From Anseranas semipalmata (Eukaryota; Chordata; Aves; Anseriformes; Anseranatidae): a DNA stretch of 64,000 nt. The position numbers and the translations under genes are program-made. Location: NCBI GenBank assembly GCA_013399115.1, contig VXAA01005247.1, positions 360,281 to 424,280 of the forward strand, written 5' to 3'. The notes beneath the pieces were generated by a model that was not told where the DNA came from, made no database searches, and was given only the letters and a program-made list of their open reading frames with translations. This document shows positions 14,812 to 26,500 of the stretch, in pieces; position 1 is the stretch's first letter, and each line of letters begins with the position of its first letter.

Positions 14812-14858
14812 GCAAAAATAAAAAAAATAAAAAAAAGAGAAAAAGAAATAAAAAATTA
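14812..14858. repeat. A-rich simple sequence with overlapping AATAAA hexamers
   Basis: This is an A-rich tract in which AATAAA occurs more than once, inside the FOXP1 3' UTR. It could act as a proximal polyadenylation site or simply as an internal priming site. Confidence 0.75.
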
Positions 14859-15057
14859 GATTTTAACATATCTGGCAGGTGTCGCAGCCTTGCAGAAGAA
14901 CCAACTGAAAATCTCAGGCTTTACATCAAGCAAACTTCACTATGATTTTTACAATTCTGATTCTGTATCCCTTTGGATATACGGTTGCTTCTTTAGGGAG
15001 GGGTTTATTATGTTGTACATATATATCCCACTGTGTCTGTGTGAGCCTTTGTCTTTT

Positions 15058-15079
15058 GGGGGGAGGGGGGGGAGGGAGG
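15058..15079 (+). other. G-rich run, potential RNA G-quadruplex, in 3' UTR
   Basis: The run is G6-A-G8-A-G3-A-G2. It contains enough G-triplets on the transcribed (sense) strand to form a four-tier quadruplex. It is isolated in AU-rich UTR. Folding is predicted, not shown. Confidence 0.5.
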
Positions 15080-15468
15080 AAAAGGTGGAAAGGTCCTTTT
15101 TTTAGATATCATTCCTCAAAAGGAATAAATGCAGACCTGTTTGTCAAAACACCTTTTGCTTTTTGTGCAACTGCTTTATATTAACTATACTAAAAAAATA
15201 GCTTTGAAAAAAAAAACTACTGTATGTAATGGAATTGCAGAATACGCTGCACATGTATTTTATTTAGTTATCCTTGCTTTAAGAATATTGGATGACATTT
15301 GCTGACATGTGGGAGAAAATCCCTGACTTTTTTTTTCAGCTTTTAAATTGTAACATAGTTGACAGATTTTTTTTTTCTCCTGTTATCATTGATCGAAGCA
15401 TTTTTGTACAGTTTTTGTGTTTAAGCTGTTTTTTTTTTGATACTTTCCCACCCCTTCTGTTATCTTAC

Positions 15469-15475
15469 CACTGCC
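15469..15475 (+). promoter_or_regulatory. miR-34 seed match 2 in FOXP1 3' UTR
   Basis: CACTGCC (7mer-m8) repeats the miR-34 seed match seen at 12370-12376. Confidence 0.4.
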
Positions 15476-16042
15476 TTTTCTGGCTGTCTTAAACAAAGTT
15501 CATATATTTGAAAGGAAAAAAAAAAAAAGTCATTTAAAAAAAATGTTTTTCTCCTGCTGCAGTAAATATTTTGCATGATGAGTTCCAGGGTCACACTTTC
15601 AAAGTTTATCAGTGAAGTAGTGATTAATAATGGGGAGTGTCAAACTATTGAACTTTTGTATAAAAAAAAAAAAAAAACTTTACAAGGTGCCAAGATGTAA
15701 AGACAATTTGTTACATGTTTTTTTTCTCAAAGAAAAGCGTACATTATGAAAGTAGTACCATGTATCAGGTAAATCGCTGTCAGGAATGAGAGTCAAAGCC
15801 TTCCTTGTCCACAAAAAAAAGTTTGTAAATGTAAAACCTGTTAGGTTTCTGCATTCAGCTAGAAGTGAAATGAAAAATCAAGGCTTATGTAGAGTAAGTG
15901 ACCACAAAATATGACCTTTTTTGATTCTCACTCGCAAGAGTCCAGCTACAATTCCTGTAATTCCCCTCTTCTGGAGCCCCAACTTTGGGAAGAGACTGGG
16001 GCAGGGATTCTGATTCTACAAATATTGCAGAACATTAGATAT

Positions 16043-16077
16043 TTTATATATATACATACATAAATATATATATATAA
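16043..16077. repeat. (TA)n/(CATA)n low-complexity tract in 3' UTR
   Basis: Alternating TA dinucleotides are interrupted by CATA units near the end of the FOXP1 3' UTR. Confidence 0.85.
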
Positions 16078-16339
16078 AGTTTTTAAAAATAATTTTGAAC
16101 TATTGTAGTTTTCAGGTTGCCAATAATCTCACGTTCATTATAGCATGAAAAAAAAACCTCTTTTGAAATCCTTTGGTACCTTTGGTTAATGAACTCAGAT
16201 TGAGTTTTTAGATGTTTCAGAAGTCATTTAGTATTCTAGTCTTGCGAGGTGAATTTGCAGTAGACTGCATTTTAATGGACCCAGAACAGGTAACAAAGTA
16301 TCTTCTACCCATAAGCCTTGATGAAAATGGTACAGTCCA

Positions 16340-16347
16340 GACTGTTA
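16340..16347 (+). promoter_or_regulatory. miR-132/212 8mer seed match in FOXP1 3' UTR
   Basis: GACTGTTA is a full 8mer match to the miR-132/212 seed, about 130 nt before the first polyadenylation signal. miR-132 together with miR-9 is reported to regulate the paralogue FOXP2. Its use on FOXP1 is inference. Confidence 0.4.
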
Positions 16348-16471
16348 GCATGGTGCTTTGTGTGTATGTGCTGCCAGTAACAAGATTTTTTTTTTTTTTT
16401 TATAAGGCATAAAAGAAACTCATTCCTTACATCAACTGTAATTCCATCATTCCATGTCTGTTGATACAGAC

Positions 16472-16477
16472 AATAAA
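16472..16477 (+). terminator. Polyadenylation signal AATAAA (candidate FOXP1 3' end)
   Basis: The canonical hexamer is followed within 10-20 nt by the GT-rich ttgtgtag, which fits a cleavage site at about 16490-16500. A second AATAAA at 16529-16534 has an even clearer GT-rich downstream element. Confidence 0.6.
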
Positions 16478-16528
16478 AAATGTTGTGTAGTCAGTACTAA
16501 TTACTGACATTATAGCATTCTCAAATGC

Positions 16529-16534
16529 AATAAA
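16529..16534 (+). terminator. Alternative polyadenylation signal AATAAA
   Basis: This second canonical hexamer lies 57 nt after the first and is followed by tgctggttgttcacactgg, a GT-rich downstream element. Cleavage at about 16545-16555 would be expected. Further hexamers at 17212-17217 and near 17316 would allow a longer rare form. Confidence 0.55.
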
Positions 16535-16559
16535 AATGCTGGTTGTTCACACTGGTAAT

Positions 16560-19500
16560 GCAAGTTGCCATGTCCTAAGTTTTTCTTTGGTTTCTTCCCC
16601 CCCGATGACTCCCGTGTCGCATCCGCTGCGGCCCTGGGCCCAGCGCAGATCCCATGGAGCAGTTGGTTGCATCTCACCCATGTCCCAGCACGTTCGTGGA
16701 CAGTCTCATCGCTCTCACTGGGTCTCCCCAGCCGCATGAAATCATAAGATTTCAGCTGCAGTTTCATGGCTGGTCTGGACAGCGTGATCATTTAAGGCTT
16801 GAGCACTGGAAATGAGGAAGATGCTGTCATTGGAAGAACTCATCCACTTTTCCAAGCAAGTCCATCAGTGTTTGGCCATTAGGTTCATGGGGACTTGGGG
16901 GTATTTGCTTTCTCATTGGACTCTACTTCAAAGCTGAAAGCATGCAAGAAGGGTTTGGGTCCTAATCTTGCAAATCCTTCCAAGTGCGGTGCCCTAATGG
17001 GAGCTGTGCTGCTGGCTTCAGGAGGAAGGGCTTGGCAGGTATTGTATGTATGCAAAACCAGGACTGCACGATCAACCTCTCAGTCCACACCACCATGAGA
17101 ACAAAGTTCCAAGCTATGCTGTCACCTGAGACAAACTTTAAAGGAAAAACCTACTTTCTTTTCTTTTGAGTAAGCACACATTTATTTTCTTCATCAAGTT
17201 TTATAAAGAAAAATAAAATGTTTAATAACTAGCATTAGCAGCAAACTAAAATTTCAGAGGAGAGATTTTTTCATGAATAATTCATTAAAATTTCACATCT
17301 GCAAGATTAGTCATCCAAATAAAATGCTAATGTCAAAAACATGCACCGTCTATAATATTCTCATCAAGAAATCTTTTTGCATATAATGATAAATGCTTAA
17401 ATTAGTACAAATGATTTTATAAAAATATTCTGTCATAAAATTATACCAGNATAATGTGTCTCGAAATGGTACTGATGGGTAGATAATAATTAAAAATACA
17501 GAGAATAAAATTTGGATTTGGTCATGTATTGCACTTCTATCACTAGTGAAATTTTAGTAGACTGGAGAGGTCCCACTTTTGTAATTATAAAAATTTTCCT
17601 AAGTCACGGGCAGAGGACTATTTATTTTGGCAGGACCGCTCTGTGTCTCTAAAGCATGGGTGGTAGAGTTGCCTCCAGGTACAGGAATATAGCCCTGAAT
17701 GAAGTCCAGGGGGCTCTCAGCCCCTTTGTTGAGGACAGCTTGTCCCCACAGAGGTCACACAGACCAAGAGGGGATACGGGCAGCTTGTGAGCTCTGAAGC
17801 CATTGCAGATGAATTATTTATTTCACCTCCATGGACATCGCTGCACTGGTGCATCTGTCACACTGCGGGGGTTGAGACTTGAGCCCAATGTTTGTCATCT
17901 GCTGACTTTCTGTGGCCTCTGATTTAGGGAAAGCTGCTGGGGGCTGGTGTGAGGAACTGGACCTGAGCTGAGGAACAGGATCGGGCCCTTCCCCGCTAGC
18001 CTGAGTTAATGCTGCTTTAGCAGGGGATGAGGGCATGGCCGTTTTCCGAGTGCTAAACACAGCATTCTGTATCATCTTTGCATGAAGAATCGCATTTCCT
18101 CTCCCTGGCAGCCATCTTGTGGAACATCACAAAAATGTCTTCCTCTCACAGCATTGCCACCAGCAGCAGCCAGCTGGGAAATACCTTTTCCAGTCACAAA
18201 CACGGACTTCCACCACAGCTGAAAAGCACTTCTGTGGTCAGTGGTGAGGCAATGTGTCTCTGAGCCACTTCTGAAGAAAACCAGAGGGCAATGCATAGCT
18301 TTTCTGGGTTTTGTCTGTACCGGTGAGGAAAGCAGGAGAAGACAACCTCGGCCTAGCACAGGAGCTGGAGACGCACCATGACATGACAGTCGCTGTGCTC
18401 TGTACACACAGCTGCCCATGATCTTTGTGGTGACATCCAACTTGGGCTGTTATCACAGGATATGACAAATTTCACATTATTGGCCTAATGTAAGGAACCA
18501 CCAACTCTTGGTGCTGCTCACTCCCACACAGGCATGCAGGCACACCCTTCCTCAAAACAAAGTCTAATTAGCCCTTCTTGACTTATTAGACTGCAACTTC
18601 AGCAATGATGTTAAATGTTTGTTTAAAGGTGTGATAATCAGGGCCATCGTTCATCCTCCTTGTAGTGGTGGTGAGTGCTGTCCTTCACCCTAATACCACC
18701 ATGTTGGCCATGACCAACCACTGGCTGCCCTGCAGCTGTCATGGTCATGGGCGCTTTGTGGCCCCTCCTGCCCCCCAGGCCACACACATGGCCCTGCACA
18801 TACTCTGATGGTTTGTCCCCATCCTCCATGGCTGAGGCCTGGCAAAGGCCCCTCTTTTGCCCCATTTTATCAGCTCCATTAGATAGCTGCAAAGCACGTG
18901 AGCTAGAAGTAGTAAACATCACTTTGGGGTATTTAACCCCAAATGGCCTCTCTTCGCATTTTATTCAACAAGAAATTTCTCAACCTAAAGGAAAAGAAAT
19001 AAAAAAAGACCACCACTGTGGCTGGAGCTGTGTCTAATTTGTTTGGAGGCCTTCAGTGGCCATTGTTGATGCATCTGAGAAGCCTGAAAAACATTTTTTT
19101 TTCTTCAAGTTATAATGGTAATTTGAAGGTAACCGTCCTTTCAAGGATTAATTCCAGCCAAAGCAATAACCATTATTTACCAGAGTTTGACATTTTTATC
19201 ACTCATCATATTAGCAAATTTCCATTGAAAATGCTAAAATGGTTCGTCATAAGGCACATAACTGCTTTGGCTGTAAAAATGACCAACACAAGTGCCTGTA
19301 CTCAAACATTAAATTATACTGTAATTAATAAAGACAGTTAAACTGTCTACTAGCAACAGCAATTTAGGTAACCACATTTGATCGGCTATAAATTGTAACT
19401 ACATTAAAATTCCAGAAATATTAGCAATATGGATTACTTGATGGAAATAGGTGCTGATCACCAACACTCCTATTTTACAACGGAAGCACAGGTCATGTTG

Positions 19501-22500
19501 GCCACAAAACTGTGGGCGAAGATCAAGGCTGAGTACTTTTAATCTTGTGAAACAAGCAATTACAAATAGTTGCATCGATTTGTTAAAAAGCTTTAGGTGA
19601 CATAAATTGTTTCCTGTTTAGCTTATTGCTCTGATACATAAATGTCACTGAGTATAATATTAATTAGGGTCACAGAACAACAAGGGTCGGGTGATATAGT
19701 GTGCAATCATGGATGTGTCAATCCTTTGTGAGCACTGGGGAAGGCAAGAAAAGCCCAGGTCTCCTCCACTGCAGCGCCCAGCTCCTAATTTTATGTGATG
19801 ACAAAAGAAAGTAAAGGAAACCGTGTTTTAATATGTGAAGTAATTACTTTAGTACTAGTATAATTTTATGGTTTAGGATAAATTACAACGTTTTCATTCT
19901 CGTACTCTTGCCACATAACATAAAAATCCACATATAGCATCAATAAAATAGAATACTGTTTATAAAGGCTTTCTGCTGCACAAGACCAACACTATTTCTC
20001 CTAGCATATGGAAACTAAGCACACATTTCAGTCTGGTGTGTGTTTCTACACTTAATATTTTTTTTTTAAAACCCAAAAATGGGCTGTGCAGGTTATTTAC
20101 TTAACATAAATCAAATGTATCATATACACTGTTTCTTTGGATTGGCATACAACTTAGAAAAATACAGTAAGATTCTGAAAAATCTGGAGAAAATTTATTA
20201 AATATGATTTTTACTGTAATAGAATATTAATGTAACCCAATGCTCATTTCCCATTAAGTTGATCCCTTTTTAATACACACATGCTTTTTATTATTTTGCA
20301 CTCATGCGAAAATTCCACATTCAGAGAGTTTCCATCTCCTTAGGAATGTCTCTGGCAAAGGCACAGTAAGAAATCTTGAACTGAAAAAAAACAGCAAATA
20401 TCGAACGATAAGATGTGGCAAAGCGCTGATGAACTGAAGCAAAAGCCAATGATATAATAAAGGGTAAAAAGGCATTCAGCACTGCAAGGGGAACAGTAGA
20501 AACAATTACACTTTAAATCCCTCCTTCTCGCTGCCACTGTACCACAGCACAGATGAAAATGTTTGATTTGCAACATAAAAGATTCATTAATTACCACTTG
20601 AATATTTAAAGCTATTTTGCAGACTAACAGAGGTAGATAAAGCACTGAATTAAAACCTCTAATAAAATTGTAAAAATATTTCTGCAAGTTTACCAGTGTT
20701 GCGATTCCTCCCGGTTTAGGGAGCCAGGCTTGGCTTGTTACAGAATGAATTTTTTTTCAAGTGGGTATTTGAAGTAAGATGGTGCAATTGCACAGCGCTA
20801 TTTGTCTCTCATTTTCAAATGTTTACCAAATACTTACTTGGAATCTCTCTCTTCACATGTGGTTGCCCTTCATGGGAGAAGTAGCTTCTACAAAACAATA
20901 CAGTGGATGATGAGTGTGTTTGAGCTATACATTCATTTTAATACATTTCCATATACAGTAAAAACTCGTCTAGTCATAAGTCTGGTTTAATACTCTGTCT
21001 GATATGAGGCAGTTGTACTTTCTGGGGGGAAAAAAAAATCTGTTAATCCTATTATAATTACCCTTGTTAGACTTAAAAAAAAAAAAACTTGGAACAATAC
21101 CCTCTTCTGCAAGGGTGGAGAACTGGAGCAAATTGCTCGAGTGCAATATAGTGAAGTGCATCTTTGTAACCGTGCAGTGTGCCCTGAATTTGCACCATGG
21201 AGGCAGAGCTTTTAGCTCAGTGCTTGGTGAATCTCTTGTATTACAGATTGCAAAGGACAAGTCATGTATATACACCTGAAAAGCATAGTGTAATTTACAA
21301 AAAAAAAAAAAAAAGGAAAACATATATATTTATTTGCACAACTTCTGCCTGTAGGCAATGGTAAAAGTCTAGCCTCAAACTAGCCCCCACTCACCAGCTG
21401 ATATAAATCTTGGTGAACTGGGAGCTGAACTTGACACTTAACAATTGCATTTATTAGTTTTGACCTGTTTGCATTCAGTTGGCAGTCAGTTTTTTTTTAA
21501 AAAAAAAAAAAATTCTATTTTTAAACAAATGACTATTTGTAATCCACAGCAGTGCAGTGAGGGCTTGATTGCAGGATGAGAGTTGAAAGCTACAGTAACA
21601 GCTCTTTCAACAATATGTTAACAACCATGAGTAGAGCCAAAGTGTATGAATTTAATAAGAGAAAAACAGTTACAGTTCTTTCTCATTGTCATTAATTTAT
21701 GCAGTTAGCCAATGAAATTCAAAGAAAAATGTCCAGTTGTATTTGGATACACCCTTTACACAACTGTTCCTATTGTAATTATTGAGTGTCCACCCCAATT
21801 AAATGGATTTTGAAAGTATTACCCTGGATTTGTGTGTGAGACGCATGATTTCAAACGTTACTGGCTGGCCAAGAGCAACCGATGAGGCCGTTGCACTGCA
21901 AAAGGAGCCCTGCTATGGGCTTCCTTAACCTGGACTCCACCTTCATGGGCAAACCATAATATACAGTCTTGCCAGAAAGGAAAGGGCGTTCTCACAATAA
22001 CTCAGACCTTAACCTTTCTTATTGTTTTTGGGAAGTCCTTTTTTTCTTTTTTTTTTTTTTTTTCTTTTTGGTCCAATCTGCTTGTTCATTTCCATTTGTG
22101 TTGGGCATGGTAAGAGCCTGCCCATTTGTACCACAGAGCCCAAAGCGGTGCCAAGCGGATCCAGTGAAGGTGCCTTTAGTTGAGCTGAGCATCAGTGCTG
22201 GTGCACTTACTGTGCTTGAAAAATGGATTTCTCCTAGTAGTTTGTAAATATATGTGCATATATACCCAAATATGCTTTATATATGCTTTTATATATGGAA
22301 ATGAAGTTATGCTAATCAGAGCTTCTTAAAACCTGAAAAGGAAGGGGCCCTACTACTACTGACTTCCCTGACACCATCCGCTTTAGTACAGATGGCCACA
22401 TAGCAATGGGAGACAGGAGCTGGCCCTAACCTGGCAATGGCGCTTACCCATCTTTACCTTGAATATTGTGAGTAGTCCCATGTACTCCAATAGCAAACAC

Positions 22501-23490
22501 ACCCGTGCATCCACCACAGTCTTGGCTTTGTCACACTTGTAGGTATGCAGGAGGGGAAAATTATATTCACTGGCCATGACATTTATTGAAAACAAAAATA
22601 ATAAAAATAATAAAAGTAAAAAGTAGAACTTTTTTATTATTTTGGCAAGGACAAGGGTTTAATTTTAATTACATGTTGAGTTTTTTTTCCCCCCTGTTTC
22701 CTAGACATACTGGACAGACTTGTACTGTATATAATTGCATGGACAGAGCTCTGGAGAGCCTTCCAGACACGTGGTGCTGATGCCTCATGCTTGCCCTTGC
22801 TATTTTTAAATACTGCTACTTTAAGCAGCATTTTCAAAGCTTCTCCCTGACACCTCATGCAGTTTGGAGCATTCTCACCTGTTTACCACACTACTGACTG
22901 CTGGCAAAGTCAAAACAAAAACATTTGATAAAAATCAAATACTATGTTGCTAACTGCAAAGTTCATTTCCCCTCAGAAGTCCTTCTTTAATTATAAAACC
23001 CGCATAACCCATTTCCTTTGGTGTGCAGAAAGGTGTGTAATTAAACTATCAGCATAATACCTTTCTACATGTAAAACCTGCACTTATGAACTTTAACTGC
23101 TGAATAAAAACTCCTATTACATGACCATTAAGTATTATGAATAAAGCAAGTCATTGTAGTACTTGATTAATTTTTATGCACTAACCATTGTGTTCAGCAC
23201 AAATTTGGTTTCTGTAGGTGGCCTCTCTCCTGTCCCACTGGCTCAGCCATCTTCTTCACCAATGTCTAAGGCTGTGCTACATTTCTCCATGCTGATCTTC
23301 CAGACCTGGCCTGGAAAAGTCCCCAAGGCTATCTGCTGTTTCTGTGGTTATTGTGGAGGAGGAACAAGTTTTGGTCTGTTTCTCTAACATCTCCATCATG
23401 ATGTGCCTTGTGCCCTGAATGGGGCACAAGGTGGCAGTGGGCAGGACCATGTCCCCTCTGCAGAAGACCTGTTCTGTGTGGGGCTGAGCC
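16560..23490. other. Intergenic, first stretch downstream of FOXP1; no gene seen
   Basis: This is unique, largely AT-rich sequence with several homopolymers (T-rich at 22038-22069, A run at 21299-21314, T8A14 at about 21490-21513). No open frame resembles a known protein. The stretch at about 18950-19340 is non-repetitive and has motif-rich but not low-complexity composition, so it is a plausible conserved non-coding element. That is only an impression without alignment. A single undetermined base lies at 17450. Confidence 0.6.
22038..22069. repeat. T homopolymer tract
   Basis: T runs are broken by two C's over about 32 bases. No retrotransposed gene body or target-site duplication is evident beside it. 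Confidence 0.9.
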
Positions 23491-23495
23491 CCAAT

Positions 23496-23549
23496 GCTCT
23501 CATCTCATCTCATATCTCATCTCATCTCATCTCATCTCATCTCATCTCA
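23496..23549. repeat. (CTCAT)n pentanucleotide microsatellite
   Basis: About ten copies of CTCAT lie in tandem, with one irregular unit (CATATCTCAT) near 23511-23520. The tract is likely length-polymorphic. The perfect copies suggest recent expansion. Confidence 0.95.
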
Positions 23550-23550
23550 G

Positions 23551-26500
23551 GTGGGCTGTGGGGTTACTCTCAGCTGGGGCCATGCCAACTAAAGGTGAAA
23601 GAAGCTCCTCAGGAGCTGCCTTGAGTGAGGCATTTGATATTTCCATCCTTTTTTTNCTCTGTATCTAAAGTCTCATGGTAAATTGGGTTGGTATCTTTTA
23701 ACTAATAAGAGAAATCTGATTTGATCTGCTTTCATATCAATGTACAAGAAGGCCCTCAGGAGAACCTGTTCATGCTGCTCATGTGTACTGTGTTGCAGGA
23801 GGCCAGAAGCTTTGCCTTATATGTGTTACCTGCAGCCCTGGTCCTCACAGAAATGTGTCCTCCACACATCAGCATCTTGCCAAGTGAAGTGGGAAGGCAA
23901 AAGTAAATATCCCAGCTAAAACCCACTACTCCAAAATCTCAAATGACAGCAAAATGGAGCATGCCAAGACTGAGGAGGATTATATGGCACTGGTCCTGGC
24001 TGCCGAGAAGCCTGGACTGAGCGGCCAAGAGGACATCTCCCATCCTACGTGCAAATGTTCAGGTCCCCAAGCCATTATTCATCAGCTCCTTGCAGCCATG
24101 TTCCCATATGTTGTGTGATGATTATATTGAGGCTGATCTTTGAAGTCTGGAGTCAGGAAGTTTAGCTCAGTTATAATCAATAGCATTTCCAGCTCTTGGA
24201 AATCTGCACTAAGCACTCAAGGCAGCCAGTCTGCATTATGTCCTTGTCATATGTATATATTTGCATGTTCATTAGCCATGTAGTAGCACAGCTGTATGTG
24301 GTTTCATTTAGCTTTTAATTATCTTCTTTGGGTTGGTGTTTTCATCTCCACCAGACTTAGTGAAAAAAAAGGAAAATCACTTAGGCAAAATGAATGTTGC
24401 TTAGCAGATCTGGGGCAAGGAGTACTATTTCTTTATGCATTCTACTGTTCTGTTGCAAAAGAGATGTTTGGTTCAAAAGTTCCAGCAAATTAATAATAAA
24501 TCTGTCTCTTCATTTCCCGCATCATATGCTTATCTTATTCAGGTGGTTGTGGGTGTAATTTTTCATTTGCAGCAGGTGGTTGTTTACATATTAGATAAAC
24601 TCCATCCTTACAATCCTTGGCATGAATGTTTGTATTTGCTCCAACAGCTGCTGTTCAGCGCTCACTCGCACACAGATCAAGGCATCCTCCTCTTTTGATG
24701 GAAATGACTCATACCTCGGATGAGCTGAAACAGAAATACCATGCTCAGCTGCAGACACCTGCACTCATGCACTGGGTTTAAAAGTTAGGATGTGGGTTCT
24801 AGCTAATTTTATCCTCTTCAGGTTCTTATACCACACCCTTTATTCTGGTTTCTGAGAAATTTCCATTAGCAAGAACAAAACAAGGTGACTAATATCTGTG
24901 TTGAACTTTCTTCTCTTTCCTCCCAGCCCCCCAAGCACAGCAAGAAAACCTACGTGATTTATTTCTTTTACTGCAATTACTTGTAACAAGTCCAGCCCTA
25001 ACGCTCTCCGCTTTGTTTCACTGGGTTGCAGGGTCAAAGGTGCAAGGTTCATCCTTGGTCTAGAAAGCGGTGGGGTTATCTGCAGCTTTGCTGCTGTGCA
25101 GACCACAACTGGGGTGCATCGCTGAGGCCCCTCCCCTGTGCCCTCCTGTCCCTCGTGTGCACAGCACCAAGGCCAAAAGCAGCATTGATGGAGAGGGCAG
25201 TCTTAATCTCACAGCTGTGAAAATGAGATCTGAGCTTTTACCCTTGGGATCACTTAAAAGCAGCCGCGGAGAGGAGTGGAGCAGAAGAGTACCAGCCATC
25301 TCTGCTGCCAGCGCGGTGGCTGCAGCAGAGCCATCGGTCGCTGCAGGAGCCAGGCTTGCACTGCCGAGCAAATGGCACCGGAGCACCCAGCACAACAGAC
25401 TGGGGGCAAGTCCCTCAGCATGGCTGTCCCAGCGTCTGTTGGAAATCAAAGATTACTAAAAAAATACAGGGACAAGAAACTAGAACTCATGGATGTGCAG
25501 GCCTCTGTCTTTAGCTGATGGAGAATGTCACTGGACTTCACTGGGGAAATATGAGGCCTGACTGTTTGGTTTGTTGATCAGCTTGTTCTCTTCAAAAGAA
25601 CTCTTGGCTAAAGTCACCACTGGGTGACTAGTACTTATTAGCTTGCCCTCATCCTTATCTTAGCTGATGGAAAACAGTTTACAGCCTTTCACCGTTGAGC
25701 AGAGCACGTGTTTGACTGGGGAGCTACAACAAGCTCTGCCTGGCTCTGTCAGTGGTGGTGACTGGCATTTTACTGCCTTTGGTATTTTTTTTTTTCCTTC
25801 TTTGTCAAAGGAATGGGGCACATTCAGTGCTGATGTGAGACGGCTCAGTTTAACTGGAGCCAGTGCTGTTTTCCTGGTACACCAGTGCTTTACTGGGGGA
25901 AGAATTCCCAAGTGTCTATTGGGGAATTGGTGGCAGGCTGCCTGGAGCAGATGGTGTCTCAGCTAGGGGCGATAATTGTTCATGAATTAGACTCCTCTGC
26001 ATCACCTTCCTCGTACAGACCCAGAGTAATGGCTGGTGTGAGCCTGGCCTTCTCTGCTTGCTGTTGTAGGAGCTCTCCTGTAGCAGGGGAAATATATTTT
26101 TATAGTTTGCTTACCTTGACACTTCAAACATTTTCCCAGCAAGCTGAAGGTGTAATTAAATGACATGCCAGATGCCAGTGTGCGTTATATTATACCACCT
26201 CTCAGCTGGGCTAGCAAAAGGGAATGAATGGAGCCTTAAGACAGCTCTCCTATAGATACTTATTATCTCTTTTCAATAAAGAATGGGTAAGGTTGAGCAG
26301 AATGTCAGTAAACCTGTAATTTTCTAGCCTTTTGGTTACCTCTGTTCTTCTGATCCACCAGTGATGTGAAGTTTTGTTGTACTTCTTGTGCCGTCAATTA
26401 TGGCATCTCTCCAAGAAGGCAGCAGGTTCTTGTGTCACATATGCATATTTATGATAAGGTATGTTCTGATTTTCCTGTTGTGCCTGAAACCGGGTGTTCT

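Larger units (their letters stand above)
11919..16495 (+). other. FOXP1: FOXP1 3' untranslated region
   Basis: About 4.6 kb of non-coding DNA follows the TGA and ends near one of two polyadenylation hexamers (16472-16477 or 16529-16534). It is AU-rich with long T and A homopolymers, a GT-rich stretch (12460-12500), a G-rich run (15058-15079) and many ATTTA elements. Seed matches to microRNAs reported to target FOXP1 or FOXP2 are present (miR-34, miR-9, miR-1/206, miR-150, miR-132) and are listed separately. A 16-base assembly gap interrupts it at 12408-12423, inside a T run. Its length is like that of mammalian FOXP1. The exact 3' end cannot be fixed from sequence alone. Confidence 0.88.

Noticed and set aside
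23496..23549. Regularly spaced short direct repeats, considered as a CRISPR-like array
   Set aside because: The 5-bp units are contiguous with no spacers, which makes it a microsatellite. The window is eukaryotic.
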